The notes beneath the pieces are model-generated. The model saw only the letters and a program-made list of their open reading frames with translations. It made no database searches and had not been told where the DNA came from. A stretch of 17,820 nt of DNA. It comes from an uncultured Lachnospiraceae bacterium (GTDB lineage: Bacteria > Bacillota > Clostridia > Lachnospirales > Lachnospiraceae). Below, in pieces: positions 7,423 through 14,413 of this stretch; within the stretch, counting starts at the first letter, position 1, and the number at the start of each line of letters is the position of its first letter. Both the position numbers and the translations under genes were made by a program. The stretch spans positions 25,447 through 43,266 of the forward strand of contig CAJULG010000017.1 of assembly GCA_910587045.1 (NCBI GenBank), in the 5' to 3' direction.

Positions 7423-8425
7423 TGATCTCGTCACCTCCGCCACGGGAAATTACGATATCGCCGGAATCCTCCAGTTTCCGGATGATATTGACGATCTTCT
7501 GCTGTGCATCCTCTACATCCTTCAACCGAACCGGACCCATATATTCCATATCTTCCTTTATCATGGCAGCCAGACGGGAAGAAAGGTTGCTGAAGATAAC
7601 CTCCTGCACTTCCTCGTTGGCATTCTTAAGAGCAGTTGCCAGCTCATTATTATCCACATCCCGCAGTACCGTCTGAATCGCACGGTTATCCAGCGTAAGA
7701 ATATCTTCGAATACGAACATCTTTCTCCGGATCTCGTCTGCCAGTTCTGGCTCCTCGACCTCCAGTGTCTCCATAATATGCTTTTCTGTACTCCGGTCTA
7801 CTGTATTCAGGATATTAACAATGGCATCCACACCACCCACAATGGTGTAATCCTGGTTGACCAGAGAAGAAAGTTTCCGTTCCAGAATATCCTCCACATC
7901 CTTAATGACATCCGGTGAAGTACGATCCATGGTCGCCACACGTTTTGCAACGTCCGATTGCTTCTCCGGCGGTAATGCGCCAATCACAGCCGCAGCCTGT
8001 GCCGGTGAAAGATAAGATAAGATCAATGCGATCGTCTGTGGATGCTCATCCTGGATAAAATTCAACAACTGACTGGCGTCTGCCTTTCGAACAAACTCAA
8101 ACGGACGTACCTGCAGAGATGCAGTCAGACGGGTAATAACCTCCTGTGCCCGTTCTTCTCCCAGCGCTTTATCCAACAGATCCTTTGCATAGCCGATACC
8201 ACCTTCTGCAATATACTGCTGTGCCAGACATACTTCATAGAATTCATCCAGAATATCATTCTTCAGAGTCGGTGATACACTTCTGGTATTGGCAATCTCA
8301 AGCGTCAGCTGCTCGATCTCATCCTCCTTTAAGTGCTTAAATATGCTTGCAGACATTTCCGGCCCTAATGCGATCAAAAGAATCGCAGCCTTCTGTATTC
8401 CTGCTAATCCACTATTCTCTGCCAT
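7415..8425 (-). CDS. fliG: Flagellar motor switch protein FliG
   Basis: FliG is the rotor protein that couples to the stator and sits on the cytoplasmic face of the FliF ring. The 336-residue protein has normal length. The N-terminal domain starts AGIQKAAILLIALGPE and binds FliF. The middle domain holds the EHPQTIALILSYL motif (about 126-138), which contacts FliM. The C-terminal torque domain contains LTLDNRAIQTVLRDVDNNEL followed by MEYMGPVRLKDVEDAQQ, with the charged residues expected for stator interaction. The ATG lies 6 bases after the fliF stop, with GGGAGTGA upstream formed partly from the end of fliF. No truncation is seen. Confidence 0.97.
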   Translation of the reverse strand: MAENSGLAGIQKAAILLIALGPEMSASIFKHLKEDEIEQLTLEIANTRSVSPTLKNDILDEFYEVCLAQQYIAEGGIGYAKDLLDKALGEERAQEVITRLTASLQVRPFEFVRKADASQLLNFIQDEHPQTIALILSYLSPAQAAAVIGALPPEKQSDVAKRVATMDRTSPDVIKDVEDILERKLSSLVNQDYTIVGGVDAIVNILNTVDRSTEKHIMETLEVEEPELADEIRRKMFVFEDILTLDNRAIQTVLRDVDNNELATALKNANEEVQEVIFSNLSSRLAAMIKEDMEYMGPVRLKDVEDAQQKIVNIIRKLEDSGDIVISRGGGDEIIV

Positions 8426-8431
8426 CTGTCA

Positions 8432-10042
8432 TCACTCCCAATCATCATCATTCAGCCAGTTCCGCAGAAGCTGTGCCACTGCCTCCGGGTTCTCCTGTAC
8501 AAATTTCTCGATCTGCTGGCGGGTTGCTGTCTTTTCATTGAATTCGATATCTTCCAGACTCTGATTCTCCTTCGTGGTCGCCAACAATGCTTCAACGGAT
8601 AATTCCGGCTCCAATTCGCTTACTTCTGCCGGGCGCATTCCCTTCAATACAACAAAGATCAACAATGCTGCGATCAGCACTGCCAGTACGATCTGCAGAA
8701 TATTTGAAACCGGAAGACCGGTCCGTTCCTTCGGATAAAAGAGCGGAATCTGATAAGCAATGATCGTAATACTGTTCGAGCGGATACCTGTTGCGTTGGA
8801 TACCACGTTATACATATCCTCATCAACATCAATCTGAATCTGCTCACTGTTCTGCGCCTGGAATTCGGCAAAACTTATATCATTTAACAAGCCCTGCTCC
8901 TTCATTTTCTCCTCATCATACTCAACATACTGACTCAGGATGATGGATACAGAGGAATTGGACGGATTTACTGCACCGATCGCCTTCTTCGTGGTAGTCA
9001 CGGTCTTATCCGTGGCATAGCTTTCCCGTACCACCTGCACCTGTGCAGTTCCATATCGGGTGTCATCAATATCATAACTCGGAATATCCTCGTCATTGGA
9101 ATCCGTACCCGGTACACCGCCGGTCCCGTCTATGTTCTGAGCGTTATACAGATAATAGTTCTCCTTTGGTCCGTTGGCTCCATCCTGAAAGGTATCATAC
9201 TCTGTCTTTTCAATTAATGTATCATCCAACTGTATGTCTAAATTTGCCATTACCTGGGCATCATCATAGATACCGGACACCAGCAGAGACCGGATGTTAC
9301 TTTCAATGCTGCCGATCACTTCATTCCGGATCCGGTTATTGGAACTGACAGAACCGGTGGAACTGTCACCGCCCTCAAATAGCAACTGTCCGGTCTGATC
9401 CACGATCCGGATGTTGTCTGTATTCCGGCTACCCAGAGAATTTGCCACATAGCTGGCAATTCCTTCAATGCTCTCCTCTGACAGATCGCTGGTCGTGGTC
9501 AGCATAATGCTGGCAGATGCATCCTTTTCCTGTTCAAACAGCGTGCTTTCCGGCAGATAGATCCGGACTGCTGCTGATTTAATGCCGTCCATGGAGCGGA
9601 TATCCGTTGCCATGGTATTCTGCAGTGTAATCTTTGCCTTTGACTGCCGCTCCGAATCCGTCGTGGTAAAACCATTGTTGAACATCCAGTCATAATCCTC
9701 TTTTGCGGTCTCGGTAACCCCATTTTCACCCAGAACCAGTCTTGCTTCGGATAACTGTTTCTCATCAATGGAAATCGTCAGTGCATCACTGGATATCTGA
9801 TATTTAAAGGTTTTACCGCTTTCATCCAGATACTTTTTGGCGGCTGCCGCATCTGTTGTGGATTCAAAGGTTGCCAAAGTAACATAAGTCGTTCTGTTGG
9901 AAAACCAGATTAAAGCCACCAGAGTGAAGATCACCACTGCCAGCACGGAAATGATTATCGTTTTCTGTTTGCTTGTATACTTATTCCAGAACTCTACCGC
10001 CTTTGCCGGGAGTCCTTTAAAAAAATCCAATATTCTGTCCAT
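8432..10042 (-). CDS. fliF: Flagellar MS-ring protein FliF
   Basis: FliF forms the MS ring in the cytoplasmic membrane, the first structure of the flagellar base. The 536-residue protein has two membrane helices, at about 28-48 (TIIISVLAVVIFTLVALIWF) and 448-466 (ILQIVLAVLIAALLIFVVL). Between them is the large outer part with ring-building motifs, for example YDWMFNNGFTTTDSERQSK and AAVRIYLPESTLFEQEK. The cytoplasmic tail ends FVQENPEAVAQLLRNWLND, the FliG-binding segment. I choose the ATG at 10042, which gives MDRILDFF. A TTG seven codons upstream also fits, 3 bases after fliE. Neither has a convincing ribosome binding site, in contrast to every neighbouring gene, so translation may depend on coupling to fliE. 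Confidence 0.93.
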   Translation of the reverse strand: MDRILDFFKGLPAKAVEFWNKYTSKQKTIIISVLAVVIFTLVALIWFSNRTTYVTLATFESTTDAAAAKKYLDESGKTFKYQISSDALTISIDEKQLSEARLVLGENGVTETAKEDYDWMFNNGFTTTDSERQSKAKITLQNTMATDIRSMDGIKSAAVRIYLPESTLFEQEKDASASIMLTTTSDLSEESIEGIASYVANSLGSRNTDNIRIVDQTGQLLFEGGDSSTGSVSSNNRIRNEVIGSIESNIRSLLVSGIYDDAQVMANLDIQLDDTLIEKTEYDTFQDGANGPKENYYLYNAQNIDGTGGVPGTDSNDEDIPSYDIDDTRYGTAQVQVVRESYATDKTVTTTKKAIGAVNPSNSSVSIILSQYVEYDEEKMKEQGLLNDISFAEFQAQNSEQIQIDVDEDMYNVVSNATGIRSNSITIIAYQIPLFYPKERTGLPVSNILQIVLAVLIAALLIFVVLKGMRPAEVSELEPELSVEALLATTKENQSLEDIEFNEKTATRQQIEKFVQENPEAVAQLLRNWLNDDDWE

Positions 10043-10066
10043 AATTTTACCATAAATAAGCAATGC

Positions 10067-10378
10067 TTAAAGCTGAATGTTCATAATTTCCTTATAAGCA
10101 TCCAGAAGCTTATTCGTTACCCTCACTGTGTATTGTAATGCAATTTGTGCCTTTCGCTGTACATTCGCCAGATCATGTGTGTTGCTGGAATAACCCATGG
10201 CATAATTCAGCTTGGCAGTATCCGCCTTCTTCTGCAACTGGTCTGTTTCTTTATACATACTAATTGCAGAATCCAGCAAAGAGCTGAATGCGTCAGAATT
10301 ATTGGTTGTTATTTTTCTGTCCTGGTAATCTGAAATACCGATGCTTTCATTCAGGCCCGTTATTGATGTAAGACTCAT
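10067..10378 (-). CDS. fliE: Flagellar hook-basal body protein FliE
   Basis: FliE joins the MS ring to the first rod proteins and is the first substrate exported by the flagellar apparatus. At 103 residues it has the usual length. The N-terminal third is polar. The conserved C-terminal helices include YSSNTHDLANVQRKAQIALQ and end TNKLLDAYKEIMNIQL, both typical of the family. AAAAGGAG lies 8 bases ahead of the ATG. The gene sits in flgB-flgC-fliE-fliF order, which is standard in Firmicutes and many other bacteria. No signal peptide is expected. Confidence 0.93.
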   Translation of the reverse strand: MSLTSITGLNESIGISDYQDRKITTNNSDAFSSLLDSAISMYKETDQLQKKADTAKLNYAMGYSSNTHDLANVQRKAQIALQYTVRVTNKLLDAYKEIMNIQL

Positions 10379-10423
10379 TTTGACACTCCTTTTACCATAC
10401 TGTCACTTATTTATCATCTAGGA

Positions 10424-10861
10424 TCAGTTAAACAGTTCCAATCCCTTTGCCGCGATCGCCTTGCCTGCATTAAAGGCTGTGATATTTGCTTCATAAGCCC
10501 GGCTTGCGTCAATCAGGTTCGTCATTTCGGTGATCGGATCTACGTTAGGATACATAACATATCCATTCTCGTCCGCATCCGGATGGGTCGGATCATATAC
10601 CATCTTCAAATCCGACTGATCTTCCACGATCTGAGTAACCCGAACCCCGTTCGGACGAAATACATTCAGACTGTTATACAGGGTATTCCCGAAGTTCAGG
10701 GTATCCTTTTCATTAAATACCACTGTCTTCCTGCGATAAACATTCCCATTCTCATCCCGGGTCAAATGTACATTGGCAATATTCTGAGCGATCACATCCA
10801 TACGAAGACGCTGCGCAGTCATGCCGCTTGCACTTACATTCATTCCACTAAAAATACTCAT
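10424..10861 (-). CDS. flgC: Flagellar proximal rod protein FlgC
   Basis: FlgC is one of the rod subunits that cross the cell wall between the MS ring and hook. The 145-residue protein shows the N-terminal rod/hook helix FSGMNVSASGMTAQRLRMDV with IAQNIANVHLTRDENGNVYR, distinctive of FlgC because of the short ENG-type insertion before the RRKTVVF strand. The C-terminal part has the FlgC signature PNVDPITEMTNLIDASRAYE followed by NITAFNAGKAIAAKGLELF. AGGAGGT stands 8 bases before the ATG. A gap of 16 bases separates it from flgB and 45 bases from fliE. Confidence 0.96.
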   Translation of the reverse strand: MSIFSGMNVSASGMTAQRLRMDVIAQNIANVHLTRDENGNVYRRKTVVFNEKDTLNFGNTLYNSLNVFRPNGVRVTQIVEDQSDLKMVYDPTHPDADENGYVMYPNVDPITEMTNLIDASRAYEANITAFNAGKAIAAKGLELFN

Positions 10862-10877
10862 CTATGTATACCTCCTT

Positions 10878-11273
10878 CTATGACGTTGACAACACAGTCT
10901 GATACTGTTGAAATTCTGCCTTCATCAGATCGATCAGGGTCTGATACCGGATCGTATTCTCCGCCAGATAGGCATCCTCCTGCTCCGGATCCACATTATT
11001 CCCGTCCAGACGATAGGACAGGGATGTCTGATCCGTATAAATATAACTGCTTAAATCCTCCAGATTCATATTAACCTGCTCCACCCGTTCGCTCAGACTT
11101 CCGTCACCGGCCAAAGATGCCTGCAGGATCGTCTCAAACTGAACATCCTGTCGTTTGTAATTTGGTGTATCCTTATTCGCAATATTATTGGAAATCACAT
11201 CATGCCGGATATATGCAGCATCCGCTGCCTTATCCAGTATATCTACATAGTTAAAAATGCTTGAATTGATCAT
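10878..11273 (-). CDS. flgB: Flagellar proximal rod protein FlgB
   Basis: FlgB is a proximal rod subunit exported by the flagellar apparatus. At 131 residues its length is typical. The N-terminal helix (IFNYVDILDKAADAAYIRHD) leads into VISNNIANKDTPNYKRQDVQ, the FlgB form of the shared rod/hook motif. The C-terminal helix NTIRYQTLIDLMKAEFQQYQ matches the family. AAGGAG precedes the ATG with 7 bases between. It is the first flagellar gene, 121 bases downstream of codY, exactly as in Bacillus subtilis where the large motility operon begins here. Two palindromic elements lie in that gap. Confidence 0.95.
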   Translation of the reverse strand: MINSSIFNYVDILDKAADAAYIRHDVISNNIANKDTPNYKRQDVQFETILQASLAGDGSLSERVEQVNMNLEDLSSYIYTDQTSLSYRLDGNNVDPEQEDAYLAENTIRYQTLIDLMKAEFQQYQTVLSTS

Positions 11274-11324
11274 GGCGCTCTCCTTTTTTGTATTATTGTA
11301 AATAAATTATTGTTTTCATATGGT

Positions 11325-11358
11325 AAAAGGATTCATGAAAACGCTCACAAATCCTTTT
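11325..11358 (-). terminator. Terminator-like hairpin between codY and flgB
   Basis: Read on the minus strand, AAAAGGATTTGTGA (11358-11345) pairs with TCATGAATCCTTTT (11338-11325) over a GCGTTT loop: 14 bp with two G-U pairs. It lies 36 bases after the codY stop and 51 bases before flgB. The A-tract and T-tract flanks give the shape of a bidirectional intrinsic terminator, but the core is modest in GC and the T-tract is short and largely inside the stem. I infer a partial terminator or attenuator that would reduce codY readthrough into flgB. It could instead stabilise mRNA ends. Confidence 0.45.
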
Positions 11359-11365
11359 GAACACC

Positions 11366-11387
11366 GGGAAATCCATTTCCCATTATA
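11366..11387 (-). promoter_or_regulatory. Candidate flagellar-operon promoter -10 with adjoining palindrome
   Basis: On the minus strand a perfect TATAAT (11387-11382) is followed at once by the perfect palindrome GGGAAATGGATTTCCC (11381-11366), which would cover the transcription start and look like an operator. No good -35 hexamer is present 16-18 bases upstream, inside the end of codY, so the promoter call is weak without an activator. Transcription from here would pass through the following hairpin before flgB. Another TACAAT at 11300-11295 is too close to flgB to be attractive. Confidence 0.3.
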
Positions 11388-11394
11388 CTCTCTG

Positions 11395-12174
11395 TCATAA
11401 CGAAGTATTCTTTATTTTCTTCAACTCATCAAATACCACATCATTCAATACCTTGATATAAGTACCCTTCATCCCGGAGGAACGGGATTCTATCACACCG
11501 GCACTTTCGAACTTCCGTAATGCATTTACAATGACAGAACGGGTAATCCCGACCCGATCTGCGATCTTACTTGCCACCAGTATGCCTTCCTTGCCTTCCA
11601 GTTCTTCAAAAATATATGTAATAGCCTCTAATTCAGAAAAGGACAGGGTACTGATAGCCGAACGGACAATGGCAACCTTCCGGCTCTCTTCTGCATTCTC
11701 CTCATTGACGGAACGCATCATCTCCAGACTGACTACAGTCGTTCCATATTCGCCAAGAATGATATCATCAATCTCGTACTGCTTGTCCTGCCGGTACATA
11801 AATACGGTACCCAGCCGCTCTCCCGCTATATCAATAGGCGTGATCAATGCCTGATACCGTTCGATTCCCTCCAGTTCAAAACCAAGAGTAGCAAGATTCA
11901 CATTTTCCTTTGTAGACAATATACCCAGCAGACGTTCGTTCAGCATAGCATCAATATGACTGCCGATCTCATCAACGATCAATTCATGGATGCCATCTAC
12001 ATCCTCTCGGTTCTTGATTCCCAGAACCTTCCCTTTCCGACTGATCACCAGTACATCAGAAAGCATAATTTCAGATAACACTTCACAAATATCGCTGAAA
12101 ACCACCTTATGAGAATTATTATTGTGCAAAAGCTTATTAATTTTCCGCGTTTTGTCCAACAACTGTACGCTCAT
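11395..12174 (-). CDS. codY: Global nutritional transcription regulator CodY
   Basis: CodY is a Gram-positive repressor that senses branched-chain amino acids and, in many species, GTP, and controls stationary-phase metabolism, competence and motility. The 259-residue protein has normal length. The first 155 or so residues form the GAF ligand-binding domain, starting MSVQLLDKTRKINKLL. The winged helix-turn-helix at about 200-245 is almost letter-for-letter that of Bacillus CodY: ASKIADRVGITRSVIVNALR then SAGVIESRSSGMKGTYIKV. AGGAGGG precedes the ATG closely. It has its own promoter upstream and is immediately followed by flgB. In Bacillus subtilis CodY represses flagellar genes, so this placement suggests a similar nutrient-motility link, but no clear CodY box is visible here. 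Confidence 0.97.
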   Translation of the reverse strand: MSVQLLDKTRKINKLLHNNNSHKVVFSDICEVLSEIMLSDVLVISRKGKVLGIKNREDVDGIHELIVDEIGSHIDAMLNERLLGILSTKENVNLATLGFELEGIERYQALITPIDIAGERLGTVFMYRQDKQYEIDDIILGEYGTTVVSLEMMRSVNEENAEESRKVAIVRSAISTLSFSELEAITYIFEELEGKEGILVASKIADRVGITRSVIVNALRKFESAGVIESRSSGMKGTYIKVLNDVVFDELKKIKNTSL

Positions 12175-12212
12175 AATTCCCTCCTACGTATATCCCCATC
12201 GTAATCTGTTCC

Positions 12213-12243
12213 GTGATTTGTATCATTTGTATGAGAAAATCAC
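12213..12243 (-). promoter_or_regulatory. Hairpin in the codY leader
   Basis: In the predicted codY leader, GTGATTT (12243-12237) pairs with AAATCAC (12219-12213); inside, TCAT pairs with ATGA over an ACAA loop, with a small asymmetric internal loop between the two helices. It lies about 38 bases upstream of the codY start and leaves the ribosome binding site free. There is no T-tract after it, so it is not a terminator. It may stabilise the mRNA 5' region or serve as an operator in DNA form. Confidence 0.3.
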
Positions 12244-12256
12244 GAAAAACCATTAC

Positions 12257-12295
12257 ATTTAGCTAAATTGTAACACAAGCATTTAAAAATAACAA
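12257..12295 (-). promoter_or_regulatory. Sigma-A-type promoter of codY
   Basis: On the minus strand, TTGTTA (12295-12290) and TACAAT (12272-12267) are separated by exactly 17 bases, and TG one base before the -10 makes it an extended -10. The match to the vegetative consensus is four of six and five of six. The predicted start is near 12260, about 85 bases before the codY ATG. A perfect 12-base palindrome, ATTTAGCTAAAT (12268-12257), covers the edge of the -10 and the start point, as an operator would. The promoter would drive codY and possibly, by readthrough, flgB onward. Confidence 0.7.
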
Positions 12296-12303
12296 CTATA
12301 AAA

Positions 12304-14364
12304 TCATTTTCCTATACTTCTGCCATCCTTTTCCACAACGCAGGAACAGTCTTCCTGAATGCAGGCAAGCTTTGTTCCTTTTTCTACCATTAACCCGCCG
12401 CATTCCGGACATGGAACCGGAGACGGTTTCTGCCAGCTCATAAAGTCACAGTCCGGATTATCAATACAGCCATAATACTTTCGACCTTTCTTTGTCTTAC
12501 GCAGTACGATGTCCTTTCCACAATTCGGGCAGGCAACACCGGTCTTCTCATAATGCGGCTTCGTATTCCTGCATTCCGGAAAGCCGGGACAGGCAAGAAA
12601 CTTTCCATGCGGACCGTATTTGATCACCATTTTTCGTCCGCAGACATCACAGTCAATATCTGTAACCTCATCCTCAATCTTAATATGCTCCAGCTCCAGC
12701 TCCGCATTTTCTACCGCCTGCTCCAGATCCGGATAAAAATTTTCAATAATGGTCTTCCATGCAAGGTTCCCATCTTCTACACTATCCAATAAGGATTCCA
12801 TGTTTGCAGTAAATTCTACATCGACGATGGCAGGAAATGCTTTTATCATCATCTGGTTGACTGCCTCCCCGAGTTCCGTCACATATAGATTTTTCTGTTC
12901 CTTTACAATATAGCGCCGATTTATGATCGTTGATATAGTAGGTGCATAGGTACTCGGACGCCCGATGCCAAGTTCCTCTAAGGTCTTAACCAGCAGAGCC
13001 TCCGTATAATGTGCCGGCGGCTGTGTAAAATGCTGCTTATCTTCGAATTTCTGCAGATCAAGCTTCATTCCCGTTTCCATCCCTTCAAAGGACAGATCAG
13101 ATGGCTTTTCCTCTTCTACCCGATAAACGGAAAGGAATCCGTCAAATTCCAGTTTTGATGAAGACGCCTGAAAGCGTTCTCCATCCGCTTCTATTTTTAA
13201 GGAAACCGTATGATAACGGGCATTCTGCATCTGACTGGCCAAAAAGCGGTTATAAATCAACTGATACAGGCGGAACAGATCCCGGGAAAGATTCTCCTTT
13301 ACCATTACAGGTGATAAGACAATATCGGTAGGCCGGATGGCTTCATGTGCATCCTGAATCCGCTTTCCGTTTCCGGCAGACCGGCCTCCTTCACCAATAT
13401 AAGCCTCGCCATAATGCTCTTTAATATAGTCTCTGGCTGTTGCCTGTGCTTCTTCGGAGATACGGATAGAATCAGTTCGCAGATAAGTGATCAGACCTAC
13501 GGTACCCTTTCCCTTAATATCCACTCCCTCATATAGCTGCTGGGCCAGCCGCATGGTTTTCTGTGTGGAAAAATTCAGCTTTTTGGATGCCTCCTGCTGA
13601 AGCGTACTGGTGGTAAAAGGATTGGGAGCCTTGCTCACCCGGCTGCCCTCCTTTACTTCCTTGACCGTGAATTCTGCATGGGCCAGCCGCTTCATAATTG
13701 CATCCAGCTGTTCTCTGGATCTCAACTCACCGGAATATTTTGCCGGTATAGTCCTTTTACTGCCTTCCGGCTTCAGTTTTACCTCCAGAGTCCAGTATTC
13801 TTCTGGTATAAATGCATTGATCTCATTCTCCCGGTCACAGATCAGACGCAGGGCAACGGACTGTACCCGTCCTGCACTTAAGCCTCGTTTAATCTTAGCC
13901 CAGAGGATCGGGCTGATCTTATACCCTACCATTCGATCCAGGACTCTTCTTGCCTGTTGCGCATCTACCAGATTCATATCAATCTCTCTGGCTTCCTTCA
14001 TAGAATTCTTAACTGCATTTTTCGTAATCTCGTTAAAGGTAATCCGTTTAAACCGGGAATCCTCCAGCTTTAATGCCTGCGACAGATGCCAGGAGATGGC
14101 TTCCCCCTCACGATCCGGGTCGGTTGCAAGATACACACGATCCGCTTTCTTTACTTCCTTCCGAAGCTTTGCCAGAATATCTCCTTTTCCACGGATCGTA
14201 ATATATTTCGGTTCAAAATCATGATCGGTATCAATTCCCATCTGGCTCTTCGGCAGATCCCGCACATGCCCGTTGGATGCAATCACTTCATAATTGTTCC
14301 CCAGAAATTTTTTGATCGTCTTCGCCTTCGCGGGAGACTCAACAATGACTAGATTCTTTGCCAT
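12304..14364 (-). CDS. topA: DNA topoisomerase I (type IA)
   Basis: TopA relaxes negative supercoils by cutting and rejoining one DNA strand. The 686-residue protein begins with the Toprim domain (AKNLVIVESPAKAKTIKKFL), with Glu9 and the metal-binding ATDPDREGE at 80-88. The active-site segment GLITYLRTDS places the catalytic tyrosine at residue 294 with Arg296 nearby. The C-terminal end carries three four-cysteine zinc modules at about 572-598, 612-639 and 652-675, usual for bacterial topoisomerase I. I choose the ATG at 14364 because family members start at this point and AAGGAG lies upstream, though 11 bases is a long spacing. An in-frame ATG 20 codons earlier overlaps dprA by 11 bases and is less likely. 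A 49-base gap separates it from dprA. Confidence 0.96.
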   Translation of the reverse strand: MAKNLVIVESPAKAKTIKKFLGNNYEVIASNGHVRDLPKSQMGIDTDHDFEPKYITIRGKGDILAKLRKEVKKADRVYLATDPDREGEAISWHLSQALKLEDSRFKRITFNEITKNAVKNSMKEAREIDMNLVDAQQARRVLDRMVGYKISPILWAKIKRGLSAGRVQSVALRLICDRENEINAFIPEEYWTLEVKLKPEGSKRTIPAKYSGELRSREQLDAIMKRLAHAEFTVKEVKEGSRVSKAPNPFTTSTLQQEASKKLNFSTQKTMRLAQQLYEGVDIKGKGTVGLITYLRTDSIRISEEAQATARDYIKEHYGEAYIGEGGRSAGNGKRIQDAHEAIRPTDIVLSPVMVKENLSRDLFRLYQLIYNRFLASQMQNARYHTVSLKIEADGERFQASSSKLEFDGFLSVYRVEEEKPSDLSFEGMETGMKLDLQKFEDKQHFTQPPAHYTEALLVKTLEELGIGRPSTYAPTISTIINRRYIVKEQKNLYVTELGEAVNQMMIKAFPAIVDVEFTANMESLLDSVEDGNLAWKTIIENFYPDLEQAVENAELELEHIKIEDEVTDIDCDVCGRKMVIKYGPHGKFLACPGFPECRNTKPHYEKTGVACPNCGKDIVLRKTKKGRKYYGCIDNPDCDFMSWQKPSPVPCPECGGLMVEKGTKLACIQEDCSCVVEKDGRSIGK

Positions 14365-14413
14365 TTTGCCATGAACTCCTTCCATAAAACATCGGATTCC
14401 TTCAGGGACTCTC

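Noticed and set aside
10381..10405. TGACA/TGTCA pairing around the fliE ribosome binding site as a translational switch.
   Set aside because: Only 5 bp with a long loop, and the binding site would be in the loop, not hidden.
12225..12241. A CodY box in the codY leader (GATTTTCTCAT region).
   Set aside because: About six of fifteen positions differ from the consensus AATTTTCWGAAAATT, too weak to support binding.
13311..13330. CCGATATT within topA as a motility sigma factor -10.
   Set aside because: No TAAA-type -35 at the right distance, and it lies inside conserved coding sequence.
13610..14224. A 204-codon plus-strand frame opposite topA.
   Set aside because: Shadow of the conserved TopA sequence; its composition follows from codon use on the other strand.
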